Assembly: GCF_018613895.1 (NCBI RefSeq)
Contig: NZ_JAGGPH010000004.1
Location: 1 to 63,454 of the forward strand
Origin: Curtobacterium sp. ISL-83
GTDB taxonomy: Bacteria; Actinomycetota; Actinomycetes; Actinomycetales; Microbacteriaceae
Direction: 5' to 3'
DNA: 63,454 nucleotides
Both the position numbers and the translations under genes were made by a program. The notes below the pieces were generated by a model that was given only the letters and a program-made list of their open reading frames with translations, made no database searches and was not told where the DNA came from. How positions within the stretch are numbered: the stretch's first letter is position 1; each line of letters begins with the position of its first letter. This document shows, piece by piece, positions 1 to 8,757 of the stretch.

Positions 1-792
1 CCAATTAGGAGACACGCCCTAGGTGACTGGATGTGGCACGACGCGCCGGCGCTGCTGTCGCCGGGTCGCGGGCGCGCTTGCTATCTCCTCGCGCGTCCGC
101 CGCTCGGGGACGAGCCGCCAGATGCGGTCTACCTCACTGCCTCGCCCAGGGTGGTGTCGGATTATCGGGTCAGCGACGGGCGCTTGCGATCGTTCGAACA
201 GGCCGTAGAGATTTTCGGCGATCGATGGGCGGGGTCCCCGGAGACCGACGTGCGTGGGACGACGACGACTTCGTCACTGCTTCGACGCGCGTCGATGACC
301 GTCCAGCGTTCGGTTGCAGTCACAGTCGCGCCCACCTCCCGACACGTGATGGACGCGATAGAGCGACTTGGCAGCGTGAAGCAGTTCACTCAGCACATTG
401 CTTTGCTCATGCCCGCGGAGCAGCTGTTGCTTCCGCACGCGGACCAGCTTGAGGAGTCGATCGTCGAGCGCGGTTGTATACAACTCACGGACTACTTGGA
501 CGACTGGGAAGCGGTGAGCGAGACGGAGCTCCTCGAGAACGAAGAGGCTCCGAGTCGCCGGGCGTGGCTCGTGGAGGTGCTCGCGCGAGGCCTGGAAGCT
601 GGGACCGCTCGCCGGCTTGCTCCGTTCCGCAAGCGTCAGACGAAGGCGGAGCGGCGGGACTTCGTTGAATGGCTTGCTTCGGCTGTTCCGGGAGCCGTGA
701 AGCCGTCCGAGCTGGAAGAAGTTCAGAGGACGCGGAACGTTGCTCCGCGCAATGCGCGAAGTCGTTCCGGTTGGAGGCCTCGTGATCGATGA
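1..792 (+). CDS. Unknown protein, N-terminus cut by the window
   Basis: The reading frame is open from the first base and stops at 792; the first in-window ATG is at 31, but upstream codons are also open, so the true start probably lies outside. The visible part (about 263 residues) has no family I recognise. It is acidic and helical in the middle (about residues 110-180) and strongly basic at the C-terminus, which could be a nucleic-acid-binding tail. Its 3' end overlaps the end of the convergent helicase-associated-domain gene by 70 bases. Composition matches the transposon island. It could be cargo or part of an adjacent element. Confidence 0.5.
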   Translation, partial: PIRRHALGDWMWHDAPALLSPGRGRACYLLARPPLGDEPPDAVYLTASPRVVSDYRVSDGRLRSFEQAVEIFGDRWAGSPETDVRGTTTTSSLLRRASMTVQRSVAVTVAPTSRHVMDAIERLGSVKQFTQHIALLMPAEQLLLPHADQLEESIVERGCIQLTDYLDDWEAVSETELLENEEAPSRRAWLVEVLARGLEAGTARRLAPFRKRQTKAERRDFVEWLASAVPGAVKPSELEEVQRTRNVAPRNARSRSGWRPRDR

Positions 793-1301
793 GCTGCGCG
801 CTGTTCTGCCGCCCATCTTCCTAGTGAGGCTTCCAGGTGGTCGTCGGCACGTCGATGCGGGGCGCGGTCGTGTGTGGCCCAGAAGTCCTGGTACTGGTGC
901 AGGCGCTCGGTCCAGCGGTCTCGCTGCGGTGACCACCGAAATCCGGGCACGCCCTCCAGCCTGAGCTCTTGGTAGCGGCAGTGCGCTGCCCGCACAGCGG
1001 GGCGGCGCTGGTAGCTGAGCCGATCCACGAGACACTGCTCCTGAGTATGGGGTCGTGGCGACCGCGCCGCAGGAATCGGCATCCTTCCGTGGCGGCAGAC
1101 GAAGTCGTCCAGTCCGTGAGCGAACTCGATCCAGTTCCGGATGCTCTGGGCGATTCCGGGCTCGGCGTCGCCGACGTCCGCCAGGTAGTACTCCAACCCA
1201 CGGCGCTCATCGAGGCTGAGGGACCCAATCGGTTGGGTGCGGAGCGCCTCGTACTCAACGTGAAGTGCGCGGACTGCCTCGAATGGATGTGCGGCCGACA
1301 T
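723..1301 (-). CDS. Small protein with two helicase-associated (HA) domains
   Basis: The 192-residue product carries two copies of the helicase-associated pattern (Trp ... Leu ... Phe ... Pro ... LG-x-W ... QR ... L ... R ... L): a degenerate one at about residues 60-125 and a clear one at about 128-188 (RWTERL, DFW, LGRWAAEQR). HA domains normally sit as tandem repeats behind DEAD/DEAH helicases or in phage-derived proteins; here no helicase is attached. The start is ATG at 1301, preceded by GGAAGGAG seven bases upstream, and that ribosome site lies partly inside a strong hairpin. Molecular role unknown; nucleic-acid binding is an inference from the family. Confidence 0.65.
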   Translation of the reverse strand: MSAAHPFEAVRALHVEYEALRTQPIGSLSLDERRGLEYYLADVGDAEPGIAQSIRNWIEFAHGLDDFVCRHGRMPIPAARSPRPHTQEQCLVDRLSYQRRPAVRAAHCRYQELRLEGVPGFRWSPQRDRWTERLHQYQDFWATHDRAPHRRADDHLEASLGRWAAEQRAAHRSRGLQPERLRALRGATFRVL

Positions 1302-1309
1302 ATCGGCTC

Positions 1310-1338
1310 CTTCCGGAGCCGTACCTCGGCTCCGGAGG
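1310..1338 (-). promoter_or_regulatory. Leader hairpin overlapping the ribosome site of the HA-domain gene
   Basis: CCGGAGCCG at 1313-1321 pairs perfectly with CGGCTCCGG at 1327-1335 around a five-base loop, and pairing extends outward to 1310/1338 with one G-T pair. On the minus strand the arm nearest the gene runs into the AAGGAG ribosome site (about 1308-1313) that precedes the start at 1301, so folding would partly hide it. No T run follows, so a translational control element is more likely than a terminator. Confidence 0.5.
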
Positions 1339-1802
1339 CGCTATGCGCGGACGCTCGCGGTTCCGCGTGATCGTTGCGACACGCCGTTGCAAGAACCTCA
1401 GCGAAGTCGCCGTTCCCCCAGTACTGGGTTCATCACGAATCGGTAACTCCGTGACAGACCAACGTCCGCTGTCCCTAGTTCGAGGGGTTTTTCCGTCCCG
1501 TTCGCCGCGGACACCTCAATCGCGAGTTCGCCCTCGGCTTCAGCGCCGAAACGAGGAACCAGGGGTGCCGAGTTGTTCGTATGGTGGTTCGCGCGCCGGG
1601 ACTCGGAACGAGTTCGGCGCCTGACTTCCCGTCCAGCGGCTCAACCAGCCGTCCGCCATCGCGCCGTGCCTTGCGTTCACATGAACGGCTACTTGGCGTG
1701 CCCAGCCCAGGAGTGAGAGATGAATCCACGCCGCCGAAACGAGCAGCCTTGCCAGGTGACGCGCGACTTCGTTCGCGCGACCGAATGGACGGCGTTCGCA
1801 GG
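1339..1802. other. Gene-free stretch upstream of tnsA
   Basis: About 460 bases without a convincing gene, between the divergent HA-domain gene and tnsA. It should contain the tnsA promoter and, if the element ends here, one transposon end. I see GGGGTTTTTCC near 1485, several loose GAGTTCG repeats (about 1525, 1570, 1612), and a long imperfect inverted repeat of a GGCGCCGAA-type arm (about 1541 and 1618). Nothing matches the right-end repeats convincingly. Confidence 0.4.
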
Positions 1803-2609
1803 ATGAGTCAGGCCTTCAACTACTACGGACTCCGACCGAATGGAGGCGAAGCTCGCACCGGTGCGCCGTCGAAGGAGCTGAAGGCGAAAGCACGCACTTC
1901 TGGGCGTACCTGGGTGATGTGGCGCATCGGTGACGAGGAGTTCGACGCGCCCGCGACTTCGGAGATCCTTGAACTCGGGTTGTTCCATACGCGACGAGTT
2001 CGCACGCCCAGGCGCCGGCCCGACGAGCCATTCCTCACCGGGTTTTACTGGTTTAGCTCCACGGGCGAGCACGTTTGGTTCAACAGCCAGCTCGAGGCAG
2101 ACGTTCTACGTCGTTTTGACCAGGCAGGCGATATCGTCGCTGTCGCTGCGCAGCCCGCCACGCTCGTGTTCCCTGATGGAAAGCATTGGCACGTGCTCGA
2201 CTACCTGGTCCTCGACGATCGAGGGCGCCAGCGCGTTCTCGATGTGAAGTACGAGTCCAAGCTCGGCGACCCAGAGGTCCAGCTGCAGTTTTCCCTCACC
2301 GCCGAGGTGTGCGCGGCAATCGGCTGGGGATACGAGATTCACACGGAGCTTCCCGACCTCCTGCACCGCAATCAGCGCTTCATCATGCAGTGCAACAAGC
2401 CCTGGGATATGCCACCACGGGAGCGTGAGCTCGAGCTCGCCTCCGCTGCCGCAAACCCACTGACCGTCCTCGAGGCCGCGATGGTCCTTTGCCCCGCGGA
2501 CATTGCTCTCGGGCGCACCTACTTCTACAACCTTGTCTGGCGCAACGAATGGGCCGTTGATCTGACCCAGCCCCTGAGCGACATCTCCGCCGTCTGGAAG
2601 ATCCGCTGA
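1803..2609 (+). CDS. tnsA: TnsA-like transposon endonuclease subunit
   Basis: The 268-residue product matches the TnsA family, the restriction-endonuclease-fold partner that makes the 5' cuts at transposon ends together with TnsB. The catalytic set is visible: Glu98 in the LEAD motif, Asp133 in VLDYLV, and Asp147-x-Lys149 in LDVKY, with Gln117 in AAQP as the usual structural neighbour. Start chosen at ATG 1803, where family-like sequence begins; ATG 1785 and an upstream open frame back to 1581 are possible but read as unconserved Arg/Pro-rich sequence. The stop overlaps the tnsB ATG by one base (TGATG). Presence of TnsA suggests cut-and-paste movement rather than cointegrate formation. Confidence 0.88.
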   Translation: MSQAFNYYGLRPNGGEARTGAPSKELKAKARTSGRTWVMWRIGDEEFDAPATSEILELGLFHTRRVRTPRRRPDEPFLTGFYWFSSTGEHVWFNSQLEADVLRRFDQAGDIVAVAAQPATLVFPDGKHWHVLDYLVLDDRGRQRVLDVKYESKLGDPEVQLQFSLTAEVCAAIGWGYEIHTELPDLLHRNQRFIMQCNKPWDMPPRERELELASAAANPLTVLEAAMVLCPADIALGRTYFYNLVWRNEWAVDLTQPLSDISAVWKIR

Positions 2610-4507
2610 TGACCCGAGCAATCGACCTGACAAAGCCGATTCAGCTCGACGATGGCGAGTACCGGCTGGTGCAGCGCACGTCAAGCATGATGACCCTCAT
2701 CAGATCTGCTGATCGCGAGGTCATCACCATGCCGTTGGGGGAGGTATCGCGTCGAGCGGCAGACGTGTCGACCACTCTCCTTGCGCTCCCTCAAAAACTC
2801 GATCTGCTGAGCCCTGCAGACCGGAAGGCAGTGCACGAACGGAACACCGAGATCGAAGAGGTGCTGTTTGGCATGCGGCCGGGCCGTAAGAAGCAGAACC
2901 CGTTGTACGACCTCGCCAAGACCACCGAGACGCAGCGGGTCGAATCGAAGGCGAATGAGCTCGACGTGAGTGCGCGAACAATGTGGCGCTGGGTAGCGCG
3001 CTACAGGGAGGATCCCGAGACGGGAGCGGCCGATCTTCGAGCTTTCCGTCAGTTCGGGCGGACCGAGAAGCTGACGGCTGACCTACGTGGTGCCTTCGCG
3101 AAGGTGCTCAACGAGTACCCCAAGAAGCAGACCGTTCGGAAGAGCGTCCTCGTCGGGTGGGTCAAGGACGAATATCTGAGGACCTGCGGCGAAGCACCGC
3201 CCGCATTGTCCCGGACTACGTGGAACAAGTATCTCGACATCATGAGCGGTCGGGTCGACGTGACGAAGCCGGCCAAGCGGCGACAGACCGATGACAGGCG
3301 ACCGGACAAGCCATACCGGCCCCGCATCACGAGTCGCTCGGGTGAGCTGATCGAGATGGACACGACCAAGCTTGACGTAGACTGCCTCATGCCGAGCGGC
3401 AACCGCGGACGCATCGCTATTGCCGCCGCCATCGACGTCCACAATTCAAGTTGCCGCGCCATCTCGTTTGCGTCAATCGCGACGCGTTCAGTCGACCAGA
3501 TCAGTCTGCTGGTACAGATGACGACGCAACCGGCAGACAGGCCGGGGCTGGCCGCGCATCGCGAGCGGTTGCAGGGGATGTACCCGGAACATCGGCTCCT
3601 TACCGGCGAGGAGTACGAGCGTAAGGTGCTGAACCGACCTTTTGTCTACCCGAGCCAGATCACGGTCGACAACGGATCGGACTTCTCGAGCGCTCCATTC
3701 CTCGCTGCAGCCCGACGAGCTCGGATCAGCGTCGTCTTCGCGCCCCCCGGGTCGCCGGCGAAGAAACCGCACATCGAACGCTTCAACCTCGAGATAGCGA
3801 AGTTCGCGCAGACTCTTCCCGGAAGTGTCGGCAACAGCGTGGCGAACCGCGGTGCCGAAACCCCAATGTCCGAGCTGCTCAGCTACGACATGGTCATGGC
3901 ACTCGTCAGCGACTGGGCGTTCGGAACATACAACACGACGCCCGGCAACAAGCTCCATCATGATGCGTTCCCTGGGCTCGAACTCTCACCGAACGACATG
4001 CTCGAGCTGGACAGCTCGATCACGAGGACGGACCTGCTGCGGGTGCCAGTCCAGGGCGACGACTACCTCCGGGCGCTCCCGATCGACGACCGAATCCTCC
4101 AGCCCGACGGGATCCACTTCAAGAACCTCACCTACTGGTCGGACGACCTGCACCCGCTCCTCGACCTGCCAGAGCTCACTCCAGGGCTTGGAGCGCGTCG
4201 TATCCAGTTCCACTATGACGGCGACGTCCACGAGTTCATCTGGGCGATTGCACCTGATGGGTCATTGATCGAATGCGAGCCAACGGGCGTGACGCAACGG
4301 CGGACACGGCCGCACGAGCCAGAACGAGACGTAGCGCTCCGTCGCCTCTCCGACCGCGTCGCCGTCGAGATGGTGAGCGGCTTAGTTTCGGGCACGCCAG
4401 CGAAGCCGTACGTCGCTGCTGCCGTGCGGAAAGACCCGTACGCCGCACCGGTCGAGGAGCCGACGCAGTCGCGTGGTGCCTTCGATCCCAACCAGAGTCC
4501 GTTCTAG
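2609..4507 (+). CDS. tnsB: TnsB-like DDE transposase
   Basis: The 632-residue protein has the TnsB/Mu-type integrase architecture: N-terminal helix-turn-helix region (about 105-215, with SARTMWRWVARY), an RNase H-fold core, and a C-terminal beta-barrel region. The catalytic triad is intact: Asp251 (EMDTT), Asp354 (TVDNGSD) and Glu390 (PHIERF); the last two are 35 residues apart, the classical D-D-35-E spacing. It would bind the transposon ends and catalyse strand transfer. It overlaps tnsA by one base and ends 13 bases before tnsC, consistent with a single transcript. Confidence 0.93.
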   Translation: MTRAIDLTKPIQLDDGEYRLVQRTSSMMTLIRSADREVITMPLGEVSRRAADVSTTLLALPQKLDLLSPADRKAVHERNTEIEEVLFGMRPGRKKQNPLYDLAKTTETQRVESKANELDVSARTMWRWVARYREDPETGAADLRAFRQFGRTEKLTADLRGAFAKVLNEYPKKQTVRKSVLVGWVKDEYLRTCGEAPPALSRTTWNKYLDIMSGRVDVTKPAKRRQTDDRRPDKPYRPRITSRSGELIEMDTTKLDVDCLMPSGNRGRIAIAAAIDVHNSSCRAISFASIATRSVDQISLLVQMTTQPADRPGLAAHRERLQGMYPEHRLLTGEEYERKVLNRPFVYPSQITVDNGSDFSSAPFLAAARRARISVVFAPPGSPAKKPHIERFNLEIAKFAQTLPGSVGNSVANRGAETPMSELLSYDMVMALVSDWAFGTYNTTPGNKLHHDAFPGLELSPNDMLELDSSITRTDLLRVPVQGDDYLRALPIDDRILQPDGIHFKNLTYWSDDLHPLLDLPELTPGLGARRIQFHYDGDVHEFIWAIAPDGSLIECEPTGVTQRRTRPHEPERDVALRRLSDRVAVEMVSGLVSGTPAKPYVAAAVRKDPYAAPVEEPTQSRGAFDPNQSPF

Positions 4508-4520
4508 GAGGCGATTTCCG

Positions 4521-5618
4521 ATGTACTTGTTCCGCCGTGACGCCGGTGTGCGTCAACGACTGACCCGCTTCGACCACCTTGAGGAGGTCCTGAGCAATCC
4601 AGTCCGGAGGCCTTCGCCGGCGACCCCTGCTGCTCTCGGCAACATGGATCAGATCACGAGGGCCGCGTACGACCTCGAACGGATACGCTTTCTGTCCGGC
4701 GGCGTACTCGTGAGCACCGCAGATATCGACCGAGCGCGCAAGGACCTCGCGTTGTCCATGGGGATCAACTCGGCCGCTCTTGGCATCCAATCTGGTCTTC
4801 TCGTCACCGGGGACGCTGGCGCGGGCAAGTCCACGCTGTGCCTGACGCTGATGCGTTCGATCTGGGCGGCATACACCGAAGACGGCAGCCGACCCAGCGC
4901 GGAAGGCGTGGTGCCTATCGCCTACGTTGTCACACCGCCGCACGCGACGGGCAAGCAGCTCTTGGAAGCGATCCTGAAGTTTTACGGACTGCGCGCGGTC
5001 GCAAGCGAAACGCAAGTGAAGATGGCCGAACGTGTTGTCGACGTGATGACAAACGCCGGTACTGAGATGGTCGTCTTCGACGAGATCCACCGTTTGAAGG
5101 GGCGCTCGGCGAACCTCGGCGACTCGGTCGATGTCCTTCGCGACCTCATGCTCGACGCTCCTCCCACATTCGTGCTCGCGGGAATCCGACTCGACGAAAA
5201 CGCCTTCCTCGCTGGCGCCGGCGGCGACCAGGTGGAGGTGCGTTTCTCCATGACGTCCTTGCAGCGCTTCGGCTACGACGAGGCGGCCGAGCGCGATGAG
5301 TGGGCATCGCTCATCCGAGACATCGAATCCGAGCTGCCGCTGCGTGACCACAAGCGCGGAGCGCTGCAGAAGCACGCCGGAGAGCTGCACCGCCGCACCA
5401 ACGGTTCGTTCGCCGCCCTGACACGCCTCATCCGGCTCGCGGCAATCGAAGCAATCATGAGCCCCCGTGTCGAACGTGAAGCAGTCACGCTTGACCTCCT
5501 TGCTGCGCAAGCGTCCGACCGTGCCAGCGACAGAGCTGCTGACCGCCTCCGCAAGTCCAAAGACCGCTTCGGGCTCCGGAGCATCCTCGACGACTTTGAC
5601 CAAGAAGACGCCGCGTGA
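4521..5618 (+). CDS. tnsC: TnsC/TniB-like AAA+ transposition regulator
   Basis: The 365-residue ATPase links target choice to the transposase. Walker A GDAGAGKST lies at residues 97-105 and Walker B VVFDEIH at about 184-190; a C-terminal helical region follows (from about 250). Start is ATG 4521 because AGGAGG sits nine bases upstream at 4506-4511 (overlapping the tnsB stop); an in-frame ATG at 4473 lies inside tnsB with no ribosome site. The stop overlaps the next gene in GTGA. In Tn7 and CAST systems this ATPase forms filaments on target DNA handed over by a TniQ/TnsD protein, which is exactly the next gene here. Confidence 0.9.
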   Translation: MYLFRRDAGVRQRLTRFDHLEEVLSNPVRRPSPATPAALGNMDQITRAAYDLERIRFLSGGVLVSTADIDRARKDLALSMGINSAALGIQSGLLVTGDAGAGKSTLCLTLMRSIWAAYTEDGSRPSAEGVVPIAYVVTPPHATGKQLLEAILKFYGLRAVASETQVKMAERVVDVMTNAGTEMVVFDEIHRLKGRSANLGDSVDVLRDLMLDAPPTFVLAGIRLDENAFLAGAGGDQVEVRFSMTSLQRFGYDEAAERDEWASLIRDIESELPLRDHKRGALQKHAGELHRRTNGSFAALTRLIRLAAIEAIMSPRVEREAVTLDLLAAQASDRASDRAADRLRKSKDRFGLRSILDDFDQEDAA

Positions 5619-7594
5619 CGCTTACGAACATTGCACCGCTCCCACTCCGCGTCCGGCCGCGAGGCCGGGAGACGCCCGAGAGCTACAGCAGACGGCTGCT
5701 CGAACGGCACGGTGAACGCGACGCACACCGACGGGCGCGCATACGCGATGTCCGAGAATCAATCTCGGGGGACCTGCCAGATGAAGAGCTCTGGTTCGAC
5801 CACATCCTGCCGCGGCTCGCACGACGAGACTTGAGCTGCCTGCAGCGGGCCGCCTCGGTTCGGGGGCGCCACCCCGACGGCTCGTCGTGCGAGTCGTGTC
5901 CGGACGTTCTCACGGAACAGTGGATGTGCACGGCATGTGCGAAAGGGGCGTCCATCGCCCAGTATCCACACTTCCGGTCGCCGGTCTGTCGCCGTCACCG
6001 GCGCTGGGTGGGACTCTTCGGCGACGTGTCACAGCAGCACGCCGTTGACGAGTCGACTATGAAGGCCGCGCGACGGTTGCAGCGCTTGAAGCGCGACGGA
6101 CGTGTCGACGCGCGGTTCTACCGGATCGTCGTCTCCGCGTTGACCACCGGAACGGGAACCACCACGGACGGACACCTCGAGGCGGCCCGGTTCGTCGACG
6201 CCGTCAACCTCATGGCGATGCTGACCCGCATGACTACACTTCCCGCGCTGTTCGACCCAAGCGCGACGCACACGCGACGCTTCGAGCAGCTCGGGGCGCT
6301 GGTCCGAGCCACCGTGCCCGACGCCTCGAACGAGGCAGTTCGGATTCTTTGGCTCTACTTGCTCCCAACCGCAGCGCGCCTCCGCGCGAGGCTCCGCGGC
6401 GAGACACCAGACGACCGATTCGCGCACGACTTCCCCCTGACCGACAACGTGCTGTCGCGCTTCCAGGACTGGTTCGGGGTTCCAGGGGGCTTCGCGGAGT
6501 ATTTGCTCGCCTCTGGGGACACGATCCAGTCCGCTTTCGATGTAGGCATCGAGCAAGATCGCCGGAAAAGCGAACCCCCCGAAACGCTCGTCCTCCAAGC
6601 GTTCTGCGCTCGAGGCCATGCGGTGAACTACGGGATGTCGACTAGGCCGCGACGGAAAGCGCCGCGCTGCACGAGCTGTCAGCCGAAGCTTCCCAAGCCA
6701 GGTGTCAACGATGTCGCTTCGAAGTACCCAGACCTCGCGCATGCGATCGACCTGTCCCGCAACGCGGGACTCACTGCCTTCGATATCAACATCGGCTCCT
6801 CCAACACGTACGTGTGGATCTGCCGGAACGGTCACCCGTTCGAAGCAACGGCAGCGAGCGTGACAGGCACCGATGTGGGCTGCAGATTCTGCAAAGGAAA
6901 GGCAGTGCTCGCCGGCTACAACGACCTCCACACGACACACCCGGAACTCGCCGCCGAATGGGACGCCGCGAACAGCCTCAAGATTTCCCAAGTGGGATCT
7001 GGCGACCGCGCGATGGGGTACTGGATGTGCCCTGAAGGTCATCACGAAGTGGACGAAGCACGAGACCGCGTCGCGCGAGGCGGGTGTGGGACGTGCGAAC
7101 GGGCGAGCCTCCTTGCCGCATCGAAGAGCCTCGTACAGACCCACCCGCTTTTAGCTGAACACTGGGACCGCGGATCAAACGGCCGTCGCGCTCCCGAGGA
7201 TTTCACCGCAGAAGACCGCGTTGCGGTGTGGTGGTTGTGCGAGAACGGTCACGGCGTCAAGGAGCGGATCGACTTCCGAGCAAGACGCAACGCCTGCAGC
7301 AAGTGTGTCGCTCGCACCGTCTTCCCCGGAGTTAACGACGTGGCTACCACGCACCCGGCACTCGCCACGGAGTGGCATCCCTGGAAGAACACGAACGCCG
7401 GACCCGAACACTCGGTAGCGGACGCGACGCCTTTTCATTGGCGGTGCAGAGTCGCGCGACACGAGATCCAGCAGACCGTCTCCGAGCGCGAACGCGCCGG
7501 GGGATGCCCAATATGTCCGGTCGCGGATCGGCTACCGGGGATCGCCACGACCTCCACGGAGGGGCTGGTGGCCGAAGGACCCCTGGCCGTTTGA
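5615..7594 (+). CDS. tniQ: TniQ/TnsD-like target selector fused to five zinc-ribbon units
   Basis: Residues 1-130 look like a TniQ module: the PLRVRPRGRETPESYSRRL opening, then zinc ligands Cys92/95, Cys105/108, Cys125 and His128. A helical middle (about 145-320) is followed by five tandem units of the treble-clef/zinc-ribbon type (DUF4379-like): Cys331/His335/Cys352/355, Cys403/His407/Cys423/426, Cys472/His476/Cys491/494, Cys542/His546/Cys561/564 and Cys611/His616/Cys631/634. They are spaced by THPELAAEWD-like linkers. TnsD proteins recruit TnsC to a specific DNA site; the array is a plausible DNA-reading part. GTG start overlaps tnsC by four bases. The fusion is seen; the targeting role is inferred. 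Confidence 0.82.
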   Translation: MTLTNIAPLPLRVRPRGRETPESYSRRLLERHGERDAHRRARIRDVRESISGDLPDEELWFDHILPRLARRDLSCLQRAASVRGRHPDGSSCESCPDVLTEQWMCTACAKGASIAQYPHFRSPVCRRHRRWVGLFGDVSQQHAVDESTMKAARRLQRLKRDGRVDARFYRIVVSALTTGTGTTTDGHLEAARFVDAVNLMAMLTRMTTLPALFDPSATHTRRFEQLGALVRATVPDASNEAVRILWLYLLPTAARLRARLRGETPDDRFAHDFPLTDNVLSRFQDWFGVPGGFAEYLLASGDTIQSAFDVGIEQDRRKSEPPETLVLQAFCARGHAVNYGMSTRPRRKAPRCTSCQPKLPKPGVNDVASKYPDLAHAIDLSRNAGLTAFDINIGSSNTYVWICRNGHPFEATAASVTGTDVGCRFCKGKAVLAGYNDLHTTHPELAAEWDAANSLKISQVGSGDRAMGYWMCPEGHHEVDEARDRVARGGCGTCERASLLAASKSLVQTHPLLAEHWDRGSNGRRAPEDFTAEDRVAVWWLCENGHGVKERIDFRARRNACSKCVARTVFPGVNDVATTHPALATEWHPWKNTNAGPEHSVADATPFHWRCRVARHEIQQTVSERERAGGCPICPVADRLPGIATTSTEGLVAEGPLAV

Positions 7595-7621
7595 TGTCGC
7601 CGGCCGCCGAGATCATGAAAG

Positions 7622-8716
7622 ATGCCACACCTCCACTCGGACATCTCGCCGTTGCCGGCCCGACGGCGAGACATCAGTATCGCGATCCTCGTCGTCGGCG
7701 TCGCAGCTCTCTACTTGGTCGGACTCATCGTCGGGCTGACGCATCGCAATGAGGCGGTGCCCTGGGCGTCTTTGGGTCAAATCGGCTCTGCCATCAGCGC
7801 GGATGCATCAGAGGCGGCGGAACGGTTCGCGGGATGGGCGATCGCCCTCTTCGGCGCGAGCCTCGGAGGGCAAGTCCTCCTGCAGGCCGACACCCCAAGA
7901 GCCACTCTGCGGCGCGTCATTGGCGCTCTCGGCATCGTGCTCGCCATCGCCGCTTTCCTACTGGCGTCACTCACCGCTATCGGGATCAGTCAGACGAGCG
8001 CCGCCGTGTCCGCTCTCCCGTCAGTCCTCGCGGGCGGCGCAGTTACGTGGGTCCTCGGCGTCGAATGTGGCCGCTTCGTCGTACCGGACTTCGACCGTCA
8101 GCGAGCGACGACGGTCGACGCTCTGACACACATCAACGCGAAGCTCGATCGTCTCCCGCGCCCAGCCCGTACATTGCACGGCGCATACGGGACGCTTGCC
8201 GGCTGGTCCATCCTGGTCGCTCTCATCGCGCCCGTTGCTGTCGTCCGCTCGTCGGCGGTCGATTCAGGCATCGTCTTCGCGCTCGAAGCAGTCTTCCTCT
8301 TCGCGAGCCTCTCCATGTTGACGCAGCTCACAGCATCGACGATGACAGAGCCGTCGAGAGGGCGCCGAATATTGTCGCGGGGCTTTTGGTTCGCTGTCTA
8401 CACCGTGCTGATTCTGTTCTCGTCGGCAGTTGCAATCCTGGTCGCGCCGGAAGCGCCCGTCGCGATTCTCGTGGCCACGACAGTCGAATTGCTGCTTCCG
8501 ATCGGCTTCCTTTCATTGGCACGAGGGGTTCCTCAGCCGCTCATCGACATGTCGCTCGGCGGCGCTCTCGGGCGTGTTGCGATGCGCGATCTTGAGCGGG
8601 CACGTGAGTCAGCGCAGCGGCGCCTTGTCGAGCTGGACGAGATCCTCCAGAGACAGGGCGGGAGACGGCACATGAACGACAAGATCGCGGACGCGATCGC
8701 GGCACTCCGCAGCTGA
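7622..8716 (+). CDS. Unknown eight-helix membrane protein, probable transposon cargo
   Basis: The 364-residue product has about eight hydrophobic segments (residues near 18-40, 68-88, 98-123, 128-150, 190-210, 217-240, 255-277, 280-300) and a charged, possibly coiled C-terminal tail (about 315-364) that would face the cytoplasm. I do not recognise a family. It starts 27 bases after the tniQ stop, on the same strand, so it may be co-transcribed with the transposition genes. Position just before a PIN-domain nuclease raises the idea of a membrane-linked defence pair, but nothing in the sequence proves it. Confidence 0.65.
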   Translation: MPHLHSDISPLPARRRDISIAILVVGVAALYLVGLIVGLTHRNEAVPWASLGQIGSAISADASEAAERFAGWAIALFGASLGGQVLLQADTPRATLRRVIGALGIVLAIAAFLLASLTAIGISQTSAAVSALPSVLAGGAVTWVLGVECGRFVVPDFDRQRATTVDALTHINAKLDRLPRPARTLHGAYGTLAGWSILVALIAPVAVVRSSAVDSGIVFALEAVFLFASLSMLTQLTASTMTEPSRGRRILSRGFWFAVYTVLILFSSAVAILVAPEAPVAILVATTVELLLPIGFLSLARGVPQPLIDMSLGGALGRVAMRDLERARESAQRRLVELDEILQRQGGRRHMNDKIADAIAALRS

Positions 8717-8757
8717 CCTGTCCCTTCGCTGGTTGGCGGAGTCGCTACGGTGCACTC

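Noticed and set aside
1468..1490. tRNA T-arm (AGTTCGA between CCCT and GGGG), possible tRNA end used as an attachment site
   Set aside because: Only four pairs form and no acceptor, D or anticodon arms can be drawn around it.
1469..1515. TGTCCC... as the left transposon end
   Set aside because: Apart from TGT it does not match the right end, and no TnsB-type repeats follow it.
1581..1802. N-terminal extension of tnsA
   Set aside because: The added 74 residues are Arg/Pro/Ser-rich and unlike TnsA proteins, with no ribosome site at 1581.
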